A stretch of 6,804 nucleotides of DNA from CAYQDB01 sp964416195 (GTDB lineage Bacteria > Zixibacteria > MSB-5A5 > GN15 > FEB-12): assembly GCA_964416195.1 (NCBI GenBank), contig CAYQDB010000054.1:1-6804 (forward strand). The letters are read 5' to 3'. Below are positions 1 through 5,369 of this stretch, one piece after another. The number at the start of each line of letters is the position of its first letter. The first letter of the stretch is position 1. The notes beneath the pieces are model-generated. The model did no database searches. It was given only the letters and a program-made list of their open reading frames with translations, and was not told where the DNA came from. Made by a program: the position numbers and the translations under genes.

Positions 1-35
1 TTTTATGGTCTGCTTGAGAGACAATATTGAACCGT

Positions 36-1499
36 TTAGCTGCTTACAAGCTGCTTAAAAAGCTGAATATATTTTTGGGCCGACCGCTCCCAGGAGTAAT
101 TCTGCCGCATACCGGCTTTCATCAACTTCGTCCAAAGGCGTCTTTTTGCAAACAGCTCCACAGCTCGCCGCACAGCGCCCAGCAGCGCCTCTGGGGTATA
201 TTCGCGGAAAACAAAGCCGGTTCCCTCTCCAGTGTCAGGACTGTAATCAATAACTGTATCAGCCAGACCACCGATCTCTCGAACCACCGGTACCGTGCCG
301 TACTTCAGCGAATACATCTGGTTGAGACCACATGGCTCAAAGCGCGATGGCATCAGGAAAATATCTGAGGCTGCCTCGATTTGATGGGCCAGTGTTTCAT
401 CGAATGTCAAATAGGTCCGCAGTTTGTCCGGATACTTTTTCTCCTGGTCCGTGAACAACCGGTGATACTTCTCTTCCCCGGTTCCCAGCAGCACCATCTG
501 GATATTCAGCTCGAAGAGACGTTCAGCTGCCATGGCTATGAGATCAAATCCCTTCTGGTCCACCAGACGTGATATGACGCCAATCAAGGGTGCCTTCACC
601 CGAATCGGCATTTTGGCCGCTCCCAGGAGATCGACCTTGTTCATCCACTTGCCGGAGAGGTTGTTTATGTGATAGGTATGGGGAATACTTTTGTCGCGGG
701 AGGGCGACCAGATGGTATAATCCACTCCGTTGAGAATGCCTGTCAAATCACTGCTGCGCTCTCGCAGCACATCTTGAAGACCACACCCAAGCTCTTTCGA
801 TGATTGAATTTCTGTAGCATACCGCGGGGAGACGGTGGTGATCCTATCCGCAAAGTTAATGGACGCCTTCAAAAAGTTCACCTTTCCATAGAATTCAAAA
901 GGCGCCGTGGCATAAAACAAGCGGTCGGCAAGATTCAGCTTTGGGTACCGCTCTTTGTCAAACACGCCCTGATAGGCAAGGTTATGAATAGTCAGAACTG
1001 TTCTGATTTCGGAATAAAACGAATCGCCCGCATAGATGGTTTTGAGAAAGACCGGAATAAGCCCTGCCTGCCAGTCATGGACATGGATGATATCCGGTTT
1101 CCACCCCATCTTCCTGATGGTTTCCAGAACAGCCCGAGAGAAGAAGATGAAGCGTTCGTCATTGTCTACATAATCGGCGCCCGTTTTCGAATCCAGGTAC
1201 AGCTCACGACGGTCAAAATAATCATCGTTGTCTATGAAGCAGTATTCCAGTTTCCGTTTTCTGTCATGGTGCACCTCAACCGCCATCGACCGACGACGAC
1301 GCCCAACCGGCACTTCAATTGACCAGTCAAGCGGTTGAAGAGGATAGGCGCTCTCGTCTATCGAGCTATAGCGAGGGATAAAGGTCTTAACCTCGTGGCC
1401 TTGTTTTACGAAAGCTCTCGGCAGCGCCCCCAGCACATCTCCCAACCCACCCGTCTTGGCAAACGGCGCCATCTCTGACGCAGCTACCAGAATTTTCAT
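36..1499 (-). CDS. glgA: Glycogen/starch synthase (ADP-glucose type)
   Basis: Cytoplasmic GT5-family transferase that adds glucose from a nucleotide sugar, normally ADP-glucose in bacteria, to the non-reducing end of an alpha-1,4-glucan. The 487-residue product is close to the 477 of E. coli GlgA. The N-terminal Rossmann domain opens with the substrate-binding KTGGLG loop (K15-G20) and carries HDWQAGL (141-147). The C-terminal GT-B domain has SRLVDQKG (310-317, with the phosphate-contacting R311 and K316) and RFEPCGL (386-392, with E388 and C390 matching the E. coli active-site Glu and Cys). It ends in a normal GGLADTV loop (410-416) and C-terminal helices, so it is intact. An open frame extends upstream to 1628, but the family N-terminus begins exactly at the ATG at 1499. 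That ATG lies one base after the stop of the galT-like gene and has AAAAGG six bases upstream, inside the upstream gene, so translational coupling is likely. Family assignment is very secure; ADP-glucose preference is inferred from the family. Confidence 0.96.
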   Translation of the reverse strand: MKILVAASEMAPFAKTGGLGDVLGALPRAFVKQGHEVKTFIPRYSSIDESAYPLQPLDWSIEVPVGRRRRSMAVEVHHDRKRKLEYCFIDNDDYFDRRELYLDSKTGADYVDNDERFIFFSRAVLETIRKMGWKPDIIHVHDWQAGLIPVFLKTIYAGDSFYSEIRTVLTIHNLAYQGVFDKERYPKLNLADRLFYATAPFEFYGKVNFLKASINFADRITTVSPRYATEIQSSKELGCGLQDVLRERSSDLTGILNGVDYTIWSPSRDKSIPHTYHINNLSGKWMNKVDLLGAAKMPIRVKAPLIGVISRLVDQKGFDLIAMAAERLFELNIQMVLLGTGEEKYHRLFTDQEKKYPDKLRTYLTFDETLAHQIEAASDIFLMPSRFEPCGLNQMYSLKYGTVPVVREIGGLADTVIDYSPDTGEGTGFVFREYTPEALLGAVRRAVELFAKRRLWTKLMKAGMRQNYSWERSAQKYIQLFKQLVSS

Positions 1500-1500
1500 C

Positions 1501-2547
1501 TCAAACCTTTTCCCCGACCTTGTCACGTTCGACGGTCCTGGCGCCAATGGCTGGGTCGGTTTCTCTGAGGAAGGCCGCCGCTTCCTCGGGTGGGGTAGGG
1601 TTGATATAGAACCCCGAACCCCATTCAAAACCAGCCACCTTGGTCAGCTTGGGAATGATTTCAAAGTGCCAGTGGTAATACTCATGATGATCTTTGGAAA
1701 TGGGGCGCGTGTGCAGTACATAGTTGAACGGCGGGTCGTTCAGAGCCACTTTCAACCTACCCAAGGTATCCTTGAAACTCTTGGCCAGAACCGTAAAGTC
1801 CGACTCACTCATTTCCAGAAAGCTTGACTGATGCGTTTTCGGCAGAAGCCAGGTTTCAAATGGAAAGCGAGGGGCAAACGGCTCGATAGTGATGAAGGAG
1901 TCATAATCCATCACCACCCGTTCTCTGTCCTTAAGTTCCTGTCGGATGATGTCGCAATACACACACCTTTCTTTGAACTCGAAGTATCGCTTTGATCCAT
2001 GAATCTCCTCGAGAACCTTCTTGGGAATGATCGGCGTGGCAATAAGCTGGCTGTGAGAATGCTCCAGTGAAGCCCCCGCCGCCGCCCCGTGATTCTTAAA
2101 CAGAATGATATATTTGAAGCGACGGTCACGCTCCAAGTCCATCATCCGTTCCCGATAAGCCCAGAAGACATCCCGAACCTCGCCCTCTGACATGTCTACC
2201 ATGTCTCGCCCATGCTGGTTTGTCTCGATAATAACCTCATGAGCCCCAACGCCGTTCATCTTGTCATACAAGCCCTGGGGTTCCCTCGTAAGGGGGCCTT
2301 CAATCATCAGAGCCGGGTATTTATTCGGGAACACTCTCAGCGTCCAGCCGGGTTTGTTGGGCTCAGTGCCGGGTTTGCGATAGGCGAGGATTTCCGGTGG
2401 GGTGTTCTCTTCGTGGCCGGGGCAAAACGGACAGAGCCGGGCAGAAGTGCTTTTCGTCACCGTGCTAAACGAGCTGGGACGCTTCCCTCGCTCTGTTGAG
2501 ATTATCACCCAACGGCCTATAACAGGATCTTTTCTCAGTTCGGGCAT
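1501..2547 (-). CDS. galT: GalT-family nucleotidyltransferase: galactose-1-phosphate uridylyltransferase or ADP-glucose phosphorylase-like
   Basis: HIT-superfamily enzyme of 348 residues, the usual GalT length. GalT moves UMP from UDP-glucose to galactose-1-phosphate through a uridylyl-histidine intermediate. Zinc-site residues are visible: CPFC (C39, C42), H112 and H163. The catalytic motif is HSHSQ (H163-Q167), with H165 as the expected nucleophile and GAAAGAS (154-160) just before it. E. coli GalT has HPHGQ there. A second CxxC (C195, C198) occurs mid-protein, and a C-terminal half contains HWH (292-294) and GFEWGSGFYINPTPPEE (306-322). That ending and HSH resemble, from memory, Arabidopsis ADP-glucose phosphorylase more than E. 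coli GalT. The neighbour glgA, one base downstream, uses ADP-glucose, so the galactose role is doubtful. I chose the ATG at 2547 because GGAG (2553-2556) sits five bases before it; the in-frame GTG at 2551-2553 overlaps that Shine-Dalgarno. Family assignment is secure, the exact substrate is not. Confidence 0.9.
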   Translation of the reverse strand: MPELRKDPVIGRWVIISTERGKRPSSFSTVTKSTSARLCPFCPGHEENTPPEILAYRKPGTEPNKPGWTLRVFPNKYPALMIEGPLTREPQGLYDKMNGVGAHEVIIETNQHGRDMVDMSEGEVRDVFWAYRERMMDLERDRRFKYIILFKNHGAAAGASLEHSHSQLIATPIIPKKVLEEIHGSKRYFEFKERCVYCDIIRQELKDRERVVMDYDSFITIEPFAPRFPFETWLLPKTHQSSFLEMSESDFTVLAKSFKDTLGRLKVALNDPPFNYVLHTRPISKDHHEYYHWHFEIIPKLTKVAGFEWGSGFYINPTPPEEAAAFLRETDPAIGARTVERDKVGEKV

Positions 2548-2552
2548 TGCCA

Positions 2553-2556
2553 CTCC
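2553..2556 (-). promoter_or_regulatory. Shine-Dalgarno site deciding the galT-like start
   Basis: GGAG on the minus strand lies five bases before the ATG at 2547. The upstream in-frame GTG (2551-2553) shares its first base with this motif and has no ribosome site of its own. The predicted transcript would start only about ten bases before that GTG. Confidence 0.7.
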
Positions 2557-2569
2557 AGTTCAACGTTAA

Positions 2570-2598
2570 ATTATACGATCGCTGCTATCAGTTGTCAA
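2570..2598 (-). promoter_or_regulatory. Consensus sigma-70 promoter of the galT-like/glgA operon
   Basis: Reading the minus strand, a perfect -35 TTGACA (2593-2598) is followed after exactly 17 bases by a perfect -10 TATAAT (2570-2575). Transcription should begin near 2563, giving a leader of about 16 bases that just holds the GGAG ribosome site. A full 12/12 match suggests strong, largely constitutive housekeeping transcription unless a repressor acts there. I see no convincing terminator between the GlmU-like stop (2640) and this promoter, so read-through from upstream is possible as well. Confidence 0.88.
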
Positions 2599-2639
2599 CA
2601 GACGCTTTATCATCTGCGCGCCATCACGAGCGGCAGGTG

Positions 2640-3920
2640 TTAGCTACGGTTGAAATCCATAATTCCGTCGTCGCAGGTTAAATCATCGAAGATTACCTGT
2701 AACATACGAATCTCCGCGTCCGACAGCAAACAGTTGCGGCGCCCAGCGGCTTTCCGAGCTGTTGCCAGCGCCTTTTCGAGCTGATAAGGCTCATACTCCT
2801 TCGAGTCACCCCAACTGAAAGACGGCACCTCCCTGTCGGTCACCAGAGTCCCCCCGAAGATGTTACAGCAGACCCCAATGTTGATTCCCGTATTCAAGAG
2901 GACCCCGATCCCGAACTTCGTGTGATCACCGATAAACGAACCAACCTTAATCGAACCGGAATCAATCTGCTCCCCGTCGAGAGCCACCCGAATGTTAGAG
3001 TAATTGTTTTTGAGATCGGAATTGGTAGTCATCGCTCCGAAATTCACCCACTGTCCCACGTAGCTGTGGCCGATGAAACCAGCGTGGTACTTGTTAACGT
3101 AGGCATGAAAGACTGATTCCTCCACTTCTCCTCCGACTCGACAGGTGTGGCCAATAGACGAACCGGTGATCTTACCCGCCAGTACAACAGTGTTGGGACC
3201 GATATAGCATGGCCCGACAACCGCCGAATGCGTTTCAACTCGAGCGTTGTTGTCGATGTATACGGGACCCCGGGAAGCATCCACAGCCGCCCCCGCAAGT
3301 ATCCTGACACCGTTACCCAGAAATACGTTGTTGTGATTAATCAGAAACGCTCCCTCGTGAACTTCAGCCTTCGGAACTTCAGAAAGCGACTCTGTGAGTT
3401 GTTCAAAATCGATGGCTATTTCTGGCTCGATATCAGCAATTATATCCCAACAGTAGTTGTAAAGAGTAACCGACGTCTTCTGGTAAGCTATATTTGCTGA
3501 TTCTCTATCGTAAAGGTCCTGGAAGTCGCTCTGGGTAGCTATCTCCGGGAATGTCTTGAGAGAGTCGGCCTTAAACAGGACGGCCGCTACTTCATCCCCG
3601 GTCGTGAAAACGGTTGAGAGCTTCGTCTCCTCCAGTAGCCGCGGTAGGTCACCATAGTTGCGAATCCTCCCGTTAACGAATAGAACATCCCCTTCCCCGC
3701 GCTTTATAATGTTTACCGGATACTCCCTATAAGTCTCAGCCAGAGACGGCGCAAGCTGATTCCTGGCTACCAGGCAGGTGTTATCGGCGTTGAGATACCG
3801 CTCCATCCTTTTGAACAACGGCACAATTCCAGCTCTCAAAACATACACCGGCCGAACCAGGGTCAGCGGGAAGAAATGCTTGTATCTTGCATCTTCGTAA
3901 AAGCAAACAGTCAATGGCAT
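2640..3920 (-). CDS. GlmU-like sugar-1-phosphate nucleotidyltransferase/acyltransferase (alternative bacterial GlmU type)
   Basis: Protein of 426 residues in two parts. The N-terminal part (1-185) lacks the classical GlmU loop (LAAGxGTRM) and instead begins FYEDARYKHFFPLTLVRP, the pattern of the alternative GlmU group (TIGR03991) often found in Bacteroidetes and relatives. The C-terminal part (about 188-365) is a left-handed beta helix of hexapeptide repeats, for example VYIDNNARV, CYIGPNTVV and SFIGDHTKFG. In it, NKYHAGFIG (276-284) places H279 where GlmU has its catalytic acetyltransferase histidine (KAGHLTYLG in E. coli). By family, it would acetylate glucosamine-1-phosphate and couple it to UTP, giving UDP-GlcNAc for peptidoglycan and lipopolysaccharide; another sugar or nucleotide is possible. 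The helical tail (378-426) is probably an extra. The ATG at 3920 matches the family start; its ribosome site (GAGAGAAG) is modest. It precedes the galT-like gene by 92 bases on the same strand but each has a promoter candidate. Confidence 0.85.
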   Translation of the reverse strand: MPLTVCFYEDARYKHFFPLTLVRPVYVLRAGIVPLFKRMERYLNADNTCLVARNQLAPSLAETYREYPVNIIKRGEGDVLFVNGRIRNYGDLPRLLEETKLSTVFTTGDEVAAVLFKADSLKTFPEIATQSDFQDLYDRESANIAYQKTSVTLYNYCWDIIADIEPEIAIDFEQLTESLSEVPKAEVHEGAFLINHNNVFLGNGVRILAGAAVDASRGPVYIDNNARVETHSAVVGPCYIGPNTVVLAGKITGSSIGHTCRVGGEVEESVFHAYVNKYHAGFIGHSYVGQWVNFGAMTTNSDLKNNYSNIRVALDGEQIDSGSIKVGSFIGDHTKFGIGVLLNTGINIGVCCNIFGGTLVTDREVPSFSWGDSKEYEPYQLEKALATARKAAGRRNCLLSDAEIRMLQVIFDDLTCDDGIMDFNRS

Positions 3921-3945
3921 GGCTTCTCTCTATTCTATGGTCTGC

Positions 3946-3974
3946 ATTATATACCTATTGTATCGGTTTTCGAA
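3946..3974 (-). promoter_or_regulatory. Probable promoter of the GlmU-like gene
   Basis: On the minus strand a perfect -10 TATAAT occupies 3946-3951. Seventeen bases upstream the -35 position reads TTCGAA (3969-3974), only three matches to consensus. Transcription would start near 3939, about 19 bases before the ATG at 3920. The poor -35 and the palindrome just upstream (3978-3991) would fit activator-dependent transcription, which is inference. Confidence 0.5.
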
Positions 3975-3977
3975 ATC

Positions 3978-3991
3978 GCCTGTTCACAGGC
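3978..3991. promoter_or_regulatory. Perfect palindrome upstream of the GlmU-like promoter
   Basis: GCCTGT-TC-ACAGGC is an inverted repeat with six-base arms and a two-base centre. It abuts the weak -35 region, and its centre lies about 45 bases upstream of the predicted start of transcription. Location and symmetry suit a dimeric DNA-binding regulator. No T-run follows on either strand, so a terminator is unlikely. Confidence 0.4.
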
Positions 3992-4094
3992 AGATAAAAT
4001 GCCAACTTCCCTACAGACTGGCAACAAGTATTTGACCGTTGGCAAGCCAGAAAAATAAGACTACCCCATCGCTGGCGGGAACAACGGGAAGCAG

Positions 4095-4263
4095 TTAATC
4101 ATCTTTTTTCGGGGGATTTGGCTGAGGTGAACCCTCTTTGAACCTGGCCCTGGAAAAACTGACCGGCTGACCACCTTCACTGATTTGCGCCCATATAGCC
4201 TTGGTTGGAGCCACTGAATACAATGTAAGCCAAAGCTACTGTTACGATTCTGGTGAATTTCAT
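4095..4263 (-). pseudogene. Small signal-peptide gene, apparently frameshifted
   Basis: A well-formed start is present: AGGAG (4270-4274) six bases before the ATG at 4263. Frame 0 gives MKFTR followed by a hydrophobic stretch (IVTVALAYIVFSG), a clear export signal core, but stops after 28 codons (TGA at 4177-4179). Dropping one base near 4200 moves into a frame that reads AIWAQISEGGQPVSFS and continues to PNPPKKDD and a TAA at 4095-4097. The restored product would be 55 residues with a plausible signal peptidase site, IWA before QISEGG, that exists only in the second frame. The total of 169 bases is 56 codons plus one. The mature start resembles, as I remember it, N-termini of secreted peptidases in FCB-group bacteria, which are far longer, so this may be a decayed fragment. 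A sequencing error or a genuine 28-residue peptide are alternatives. Function unknown. Confidence 0.45.
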
Positions 4264-4418
4264 ATCGTACTCCTAAATATTCGCGTTATTTTCTGCACTT
4301 TGAGTTTTCGCGTAAGCCCGGTACTATGAATTCCGTGTGCACAGAACGACATGTGAAAATTGGGCTACGGTTAAACTGAGCCAGGTACAAACGGCCTAGA
4401 CGAATGAACTGTAAGTCC
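4264..4418. other. Gene-free spacer with one imperfect inverted repeat
   Basis: This spacer between the barrel gene stop and the small signal-peptide gene holds no reading frame I would defend. It contains CGTAAGCCC (4311-4319) opposite GGGCTACG (4362-4369), an eight-base stem with one bulged A and a 42-base loop, and the short palindrome TGTGCACA (4336-4343). No T-run follows the stem, so I do not call a terminator. Confidence 0.3.
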
Positions 4419-5021
4419 CTAGAAGGCCACTGCAGTGACCAGTACACTCAGGTGTTTGTGCTCAATGCCAACGTCTTTTCCGGAGCCAATGGCTTTTTCA
4501 GAAGCCCAGCCATAAGAAAAGAAGCTGGCGATCTGCACACGCCAGACAAGTTCAAGCCCCACCCCGAACATGAGCCCAGACCCTGGATCAACGTTCTCGA
4601 AGCCCTCTATGTCAAAGAAGTATAATCCAATTCCAAGTGAGGTGAAAAGAGAGCTACCTTGCGGTTGAAGATAATGGTACCATGTCGGTCCGATAAAACC
4701 CTGGATGACTCTTCTCTTGTAGAAAGAATCAGAAGTATATCTGATTAGGTTGGTTTCAAGAATAATAACGTTCCGTTCATCCCAAGCATATCCAGCGAAA
4801 AGATTTGCCGCTGCACCTGCTTTGTCCACCTCAATTTGAGGACTCCCAATATCTTCCAAAAGAAAGATTTCCGATATTTCTAATGTGGATCTCCCAACCG
4901 GGGCGATCCCTACCCCGCCACCAAGTACAAATCCCTTTCGCTTGCCGTCGAAGCATGATGCTGAACTTACAAGCACTACTATTCCCAGCAACGAGGCAAT
5001 CAGCAACTGTTTCATCTTCAT
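4419..5021 (-). CDS. Predicted outer-membrane beta-barrel protein of unknown function
   Basis: Predicted exported protein of 200 residues. Residues 1-23 form a signal peptide: basic start (MKMKQ), hydrophobic core LLIASLLGIVVLV, then SSASC. The cysteine at 23 lacks a good lipobox, since serine rather than leucine stands at -3, so I favour signal peptidase I. The rest is glycine-rich and alternates polar and hydrophobic residues in strand-like blocks, such as GFVLGGGVGIAPVG (30-43), GFIGPTWYHYL (108-118), SLFTSLGIGLYFFDI (124-138) and SGLMFGVGLELVWRV (148-162). It ends LSVLVTAVAF, a C-terminal phenylalanine strand like the recognition signal for outer-membrane assembly. Size fits an eight-stranded barrel of the OmpA/OmpW-like fold. 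No ligand can be assigned. An open frame continues to 5090, but the signal peptide and the AAGG/GGAG sites place the start at 5021 or, equally possible, 5015. It is divergent from gdhA. Confidence 0.72.
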   Translation of the reverse strand: MKMKQLLIASLLGIVVLVSSASCFDGKRKGFVLGGGVGIAPVGRSTLEISEIFLLEDIGSPQIEVDKAGAAANLFAGYAWDERNVIILETNLIRYTSDSFYKRRVIQGFIGPTWYHYLQPQGSSLFTSLGIGLYFFDIEGFENVDPGSGLMFGVGLELVWRVQIASFFSYGWASEKAIGSGKDVGIEHKHLSVLVTAVAF

Positions 5022-5094
5022 CTCCAACCTTGTTCTGTCTGCCAGAAACATAAGCAGCTCGGAAATGAATATCAAGCTGTTGCTAAACACGGAA

Positions 5095-5132
5095 GGTCCG
5101 GGCTTGAATTAGATCTCGGACCGGGTCGTCCG
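5095..5132. repeat. Overlapping inverted repeats GGTCCG / CGGACC / GTCCG
   Basis: Three matching blocks occur: GGTCCG (5095-5100), CGGACC (5117-5122) and GTCCG (5128-5132). The middle block can pair with either neighbour, giving a long-loop stem or a short five-base stem with a six-base loop. They lie 74-111 bases upstream of the barrel gene start and could be in its leader if its promoter is farther up. No function is demonstrated. Confidence 0.3.
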
Positions 5133-5240
5133 GCACCAGCAAAATAGGGTTTTCTACTTCATGCTTCACATTCACCCGTCATTCCACATTCAGGCAAGAT
5201 GTTTCGGTATTTTTGCAAATCGAACATTTTATCAGTCTCA

Positions 5241-5269
5241 TCAGAGAGGTTCTTGACATCACTCTCTGA
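5241..5269. promoter_or_regulatory. Candidate operator bracketing the gdhA -35 box
   Basis: TCAGAGAG (5241-5248) and CTCTCTGA (5262-5269) form a perfect eight-base inverted repeat with a 13-base centre. The centre falls on the TTGACA -35 box (5253-5258). A dimeric protein holding both arms would block RNA polymerase, so repression is the simplest reading. The regulator is unknown. Confidence 0.5.
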
Positions 5270-5281
5270 CTACAGTATATA
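5253..5281 (+). promoter_or_regulatory. Sigma-70 promoter of gdhA
   Basis: A perfect -35 TTGACA (5253-5258) is followed after 17 bases by TATATA (5276-5281); TATAAG at 5278-5283 is an alternative -10 with 19-base spacing. Transcription would begin near 5288, leaving a leader of about 80 bases before the gdhA ATG at 5370. Confidence 0.72.
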
Positions 5282-5286
5282 AGCAC

Positions 5287-5300
5287 GTGAAATGTTTCAC
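5287..5300. promoter_or_regulatory. CRP/FNR-family-like palindrome at the gdhA start of transcription
   Basis: GTGAAA-TG-TTTCAC is a perfect inverted repeat. Its core GTGA-N6-TCAC equals the inner part of the CRP consensus (TGTGA-N6-TCACA). It starts at the predicted transcription start, a position where bound protein usually represses. Which regulator binds, if any, cannot be told from the sequence. Confidence 0.45.
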
Positions 5301-5358
5301 TTTTTTGTGAGAATGGTATTGTAACAGGTATAACTAACAGTAGATACTTAAACAGTCG

Positions 5359-5363
5359 AGGAG
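5359..5363 (+). promoter_or_regulatory. Shine-Dalgarno site of gdhA
   Basis: AGGAG lies six bases before the ATG at 5370 within GAGGAGAAGTCC, an optimal arrangement that fixes the start of the gene. Confidence 0.85.
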
Positions 5364-5369
5364 AAGTCC

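Noticed and set aside
4..13. TATGGTCTGC also found at 3936-3945
   Set aside because: Ten-base matches are expected by chance many times in a window of this size, and nothing else is shared at the two places.
804..1322. 172-codon open frame on the plus strand
   Set aside because: It lies wholly antisense to the conserved body of glgA and has no recognisable motif; it is a shadow.
1500..1628. Upstream extension of glgA giving a 530-residue protein
   Set aside because: The extra 43 residues are the galT-like gene read in another frame. The conserved GlgA N-terminus starts exactly at the ATG at 1499, which has its own ribosome site.
2548..2553. GTG start two codons upstream for the galT-like gene
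   Set aside because: It overlaps the GGAG ribosome site that serves the ATG at 2547 and has no site of its own.
2600..2640. Possible terminator after the GlmU-like gene
   Set aside because: Only short GC-rich complementarity is present and no T-run follows, so I do not call it.
3876..4058. 60-codon plus-strand frame crossing the start of the GlmU-like gene
   Set aside because: It runs antisense through the GlmU-like start, promoter and palindrome, and its product shows no domain or signal peptide.
5022..5090. Upstream extension of the barrel protein by 23 residues
   Set aside because: It would bury the signal peptide behind a charged segment, while good ribosome sites precede the ATG codons at 5021 and 5015.
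5287..5306. Hairpin plus six T residues read as a terminator or attenuator before gdhA
   Set aside because: As RNA the stem is only five pairs with two G-C pairs, and it starts at about +1, too early for termination. An operator explains it better.
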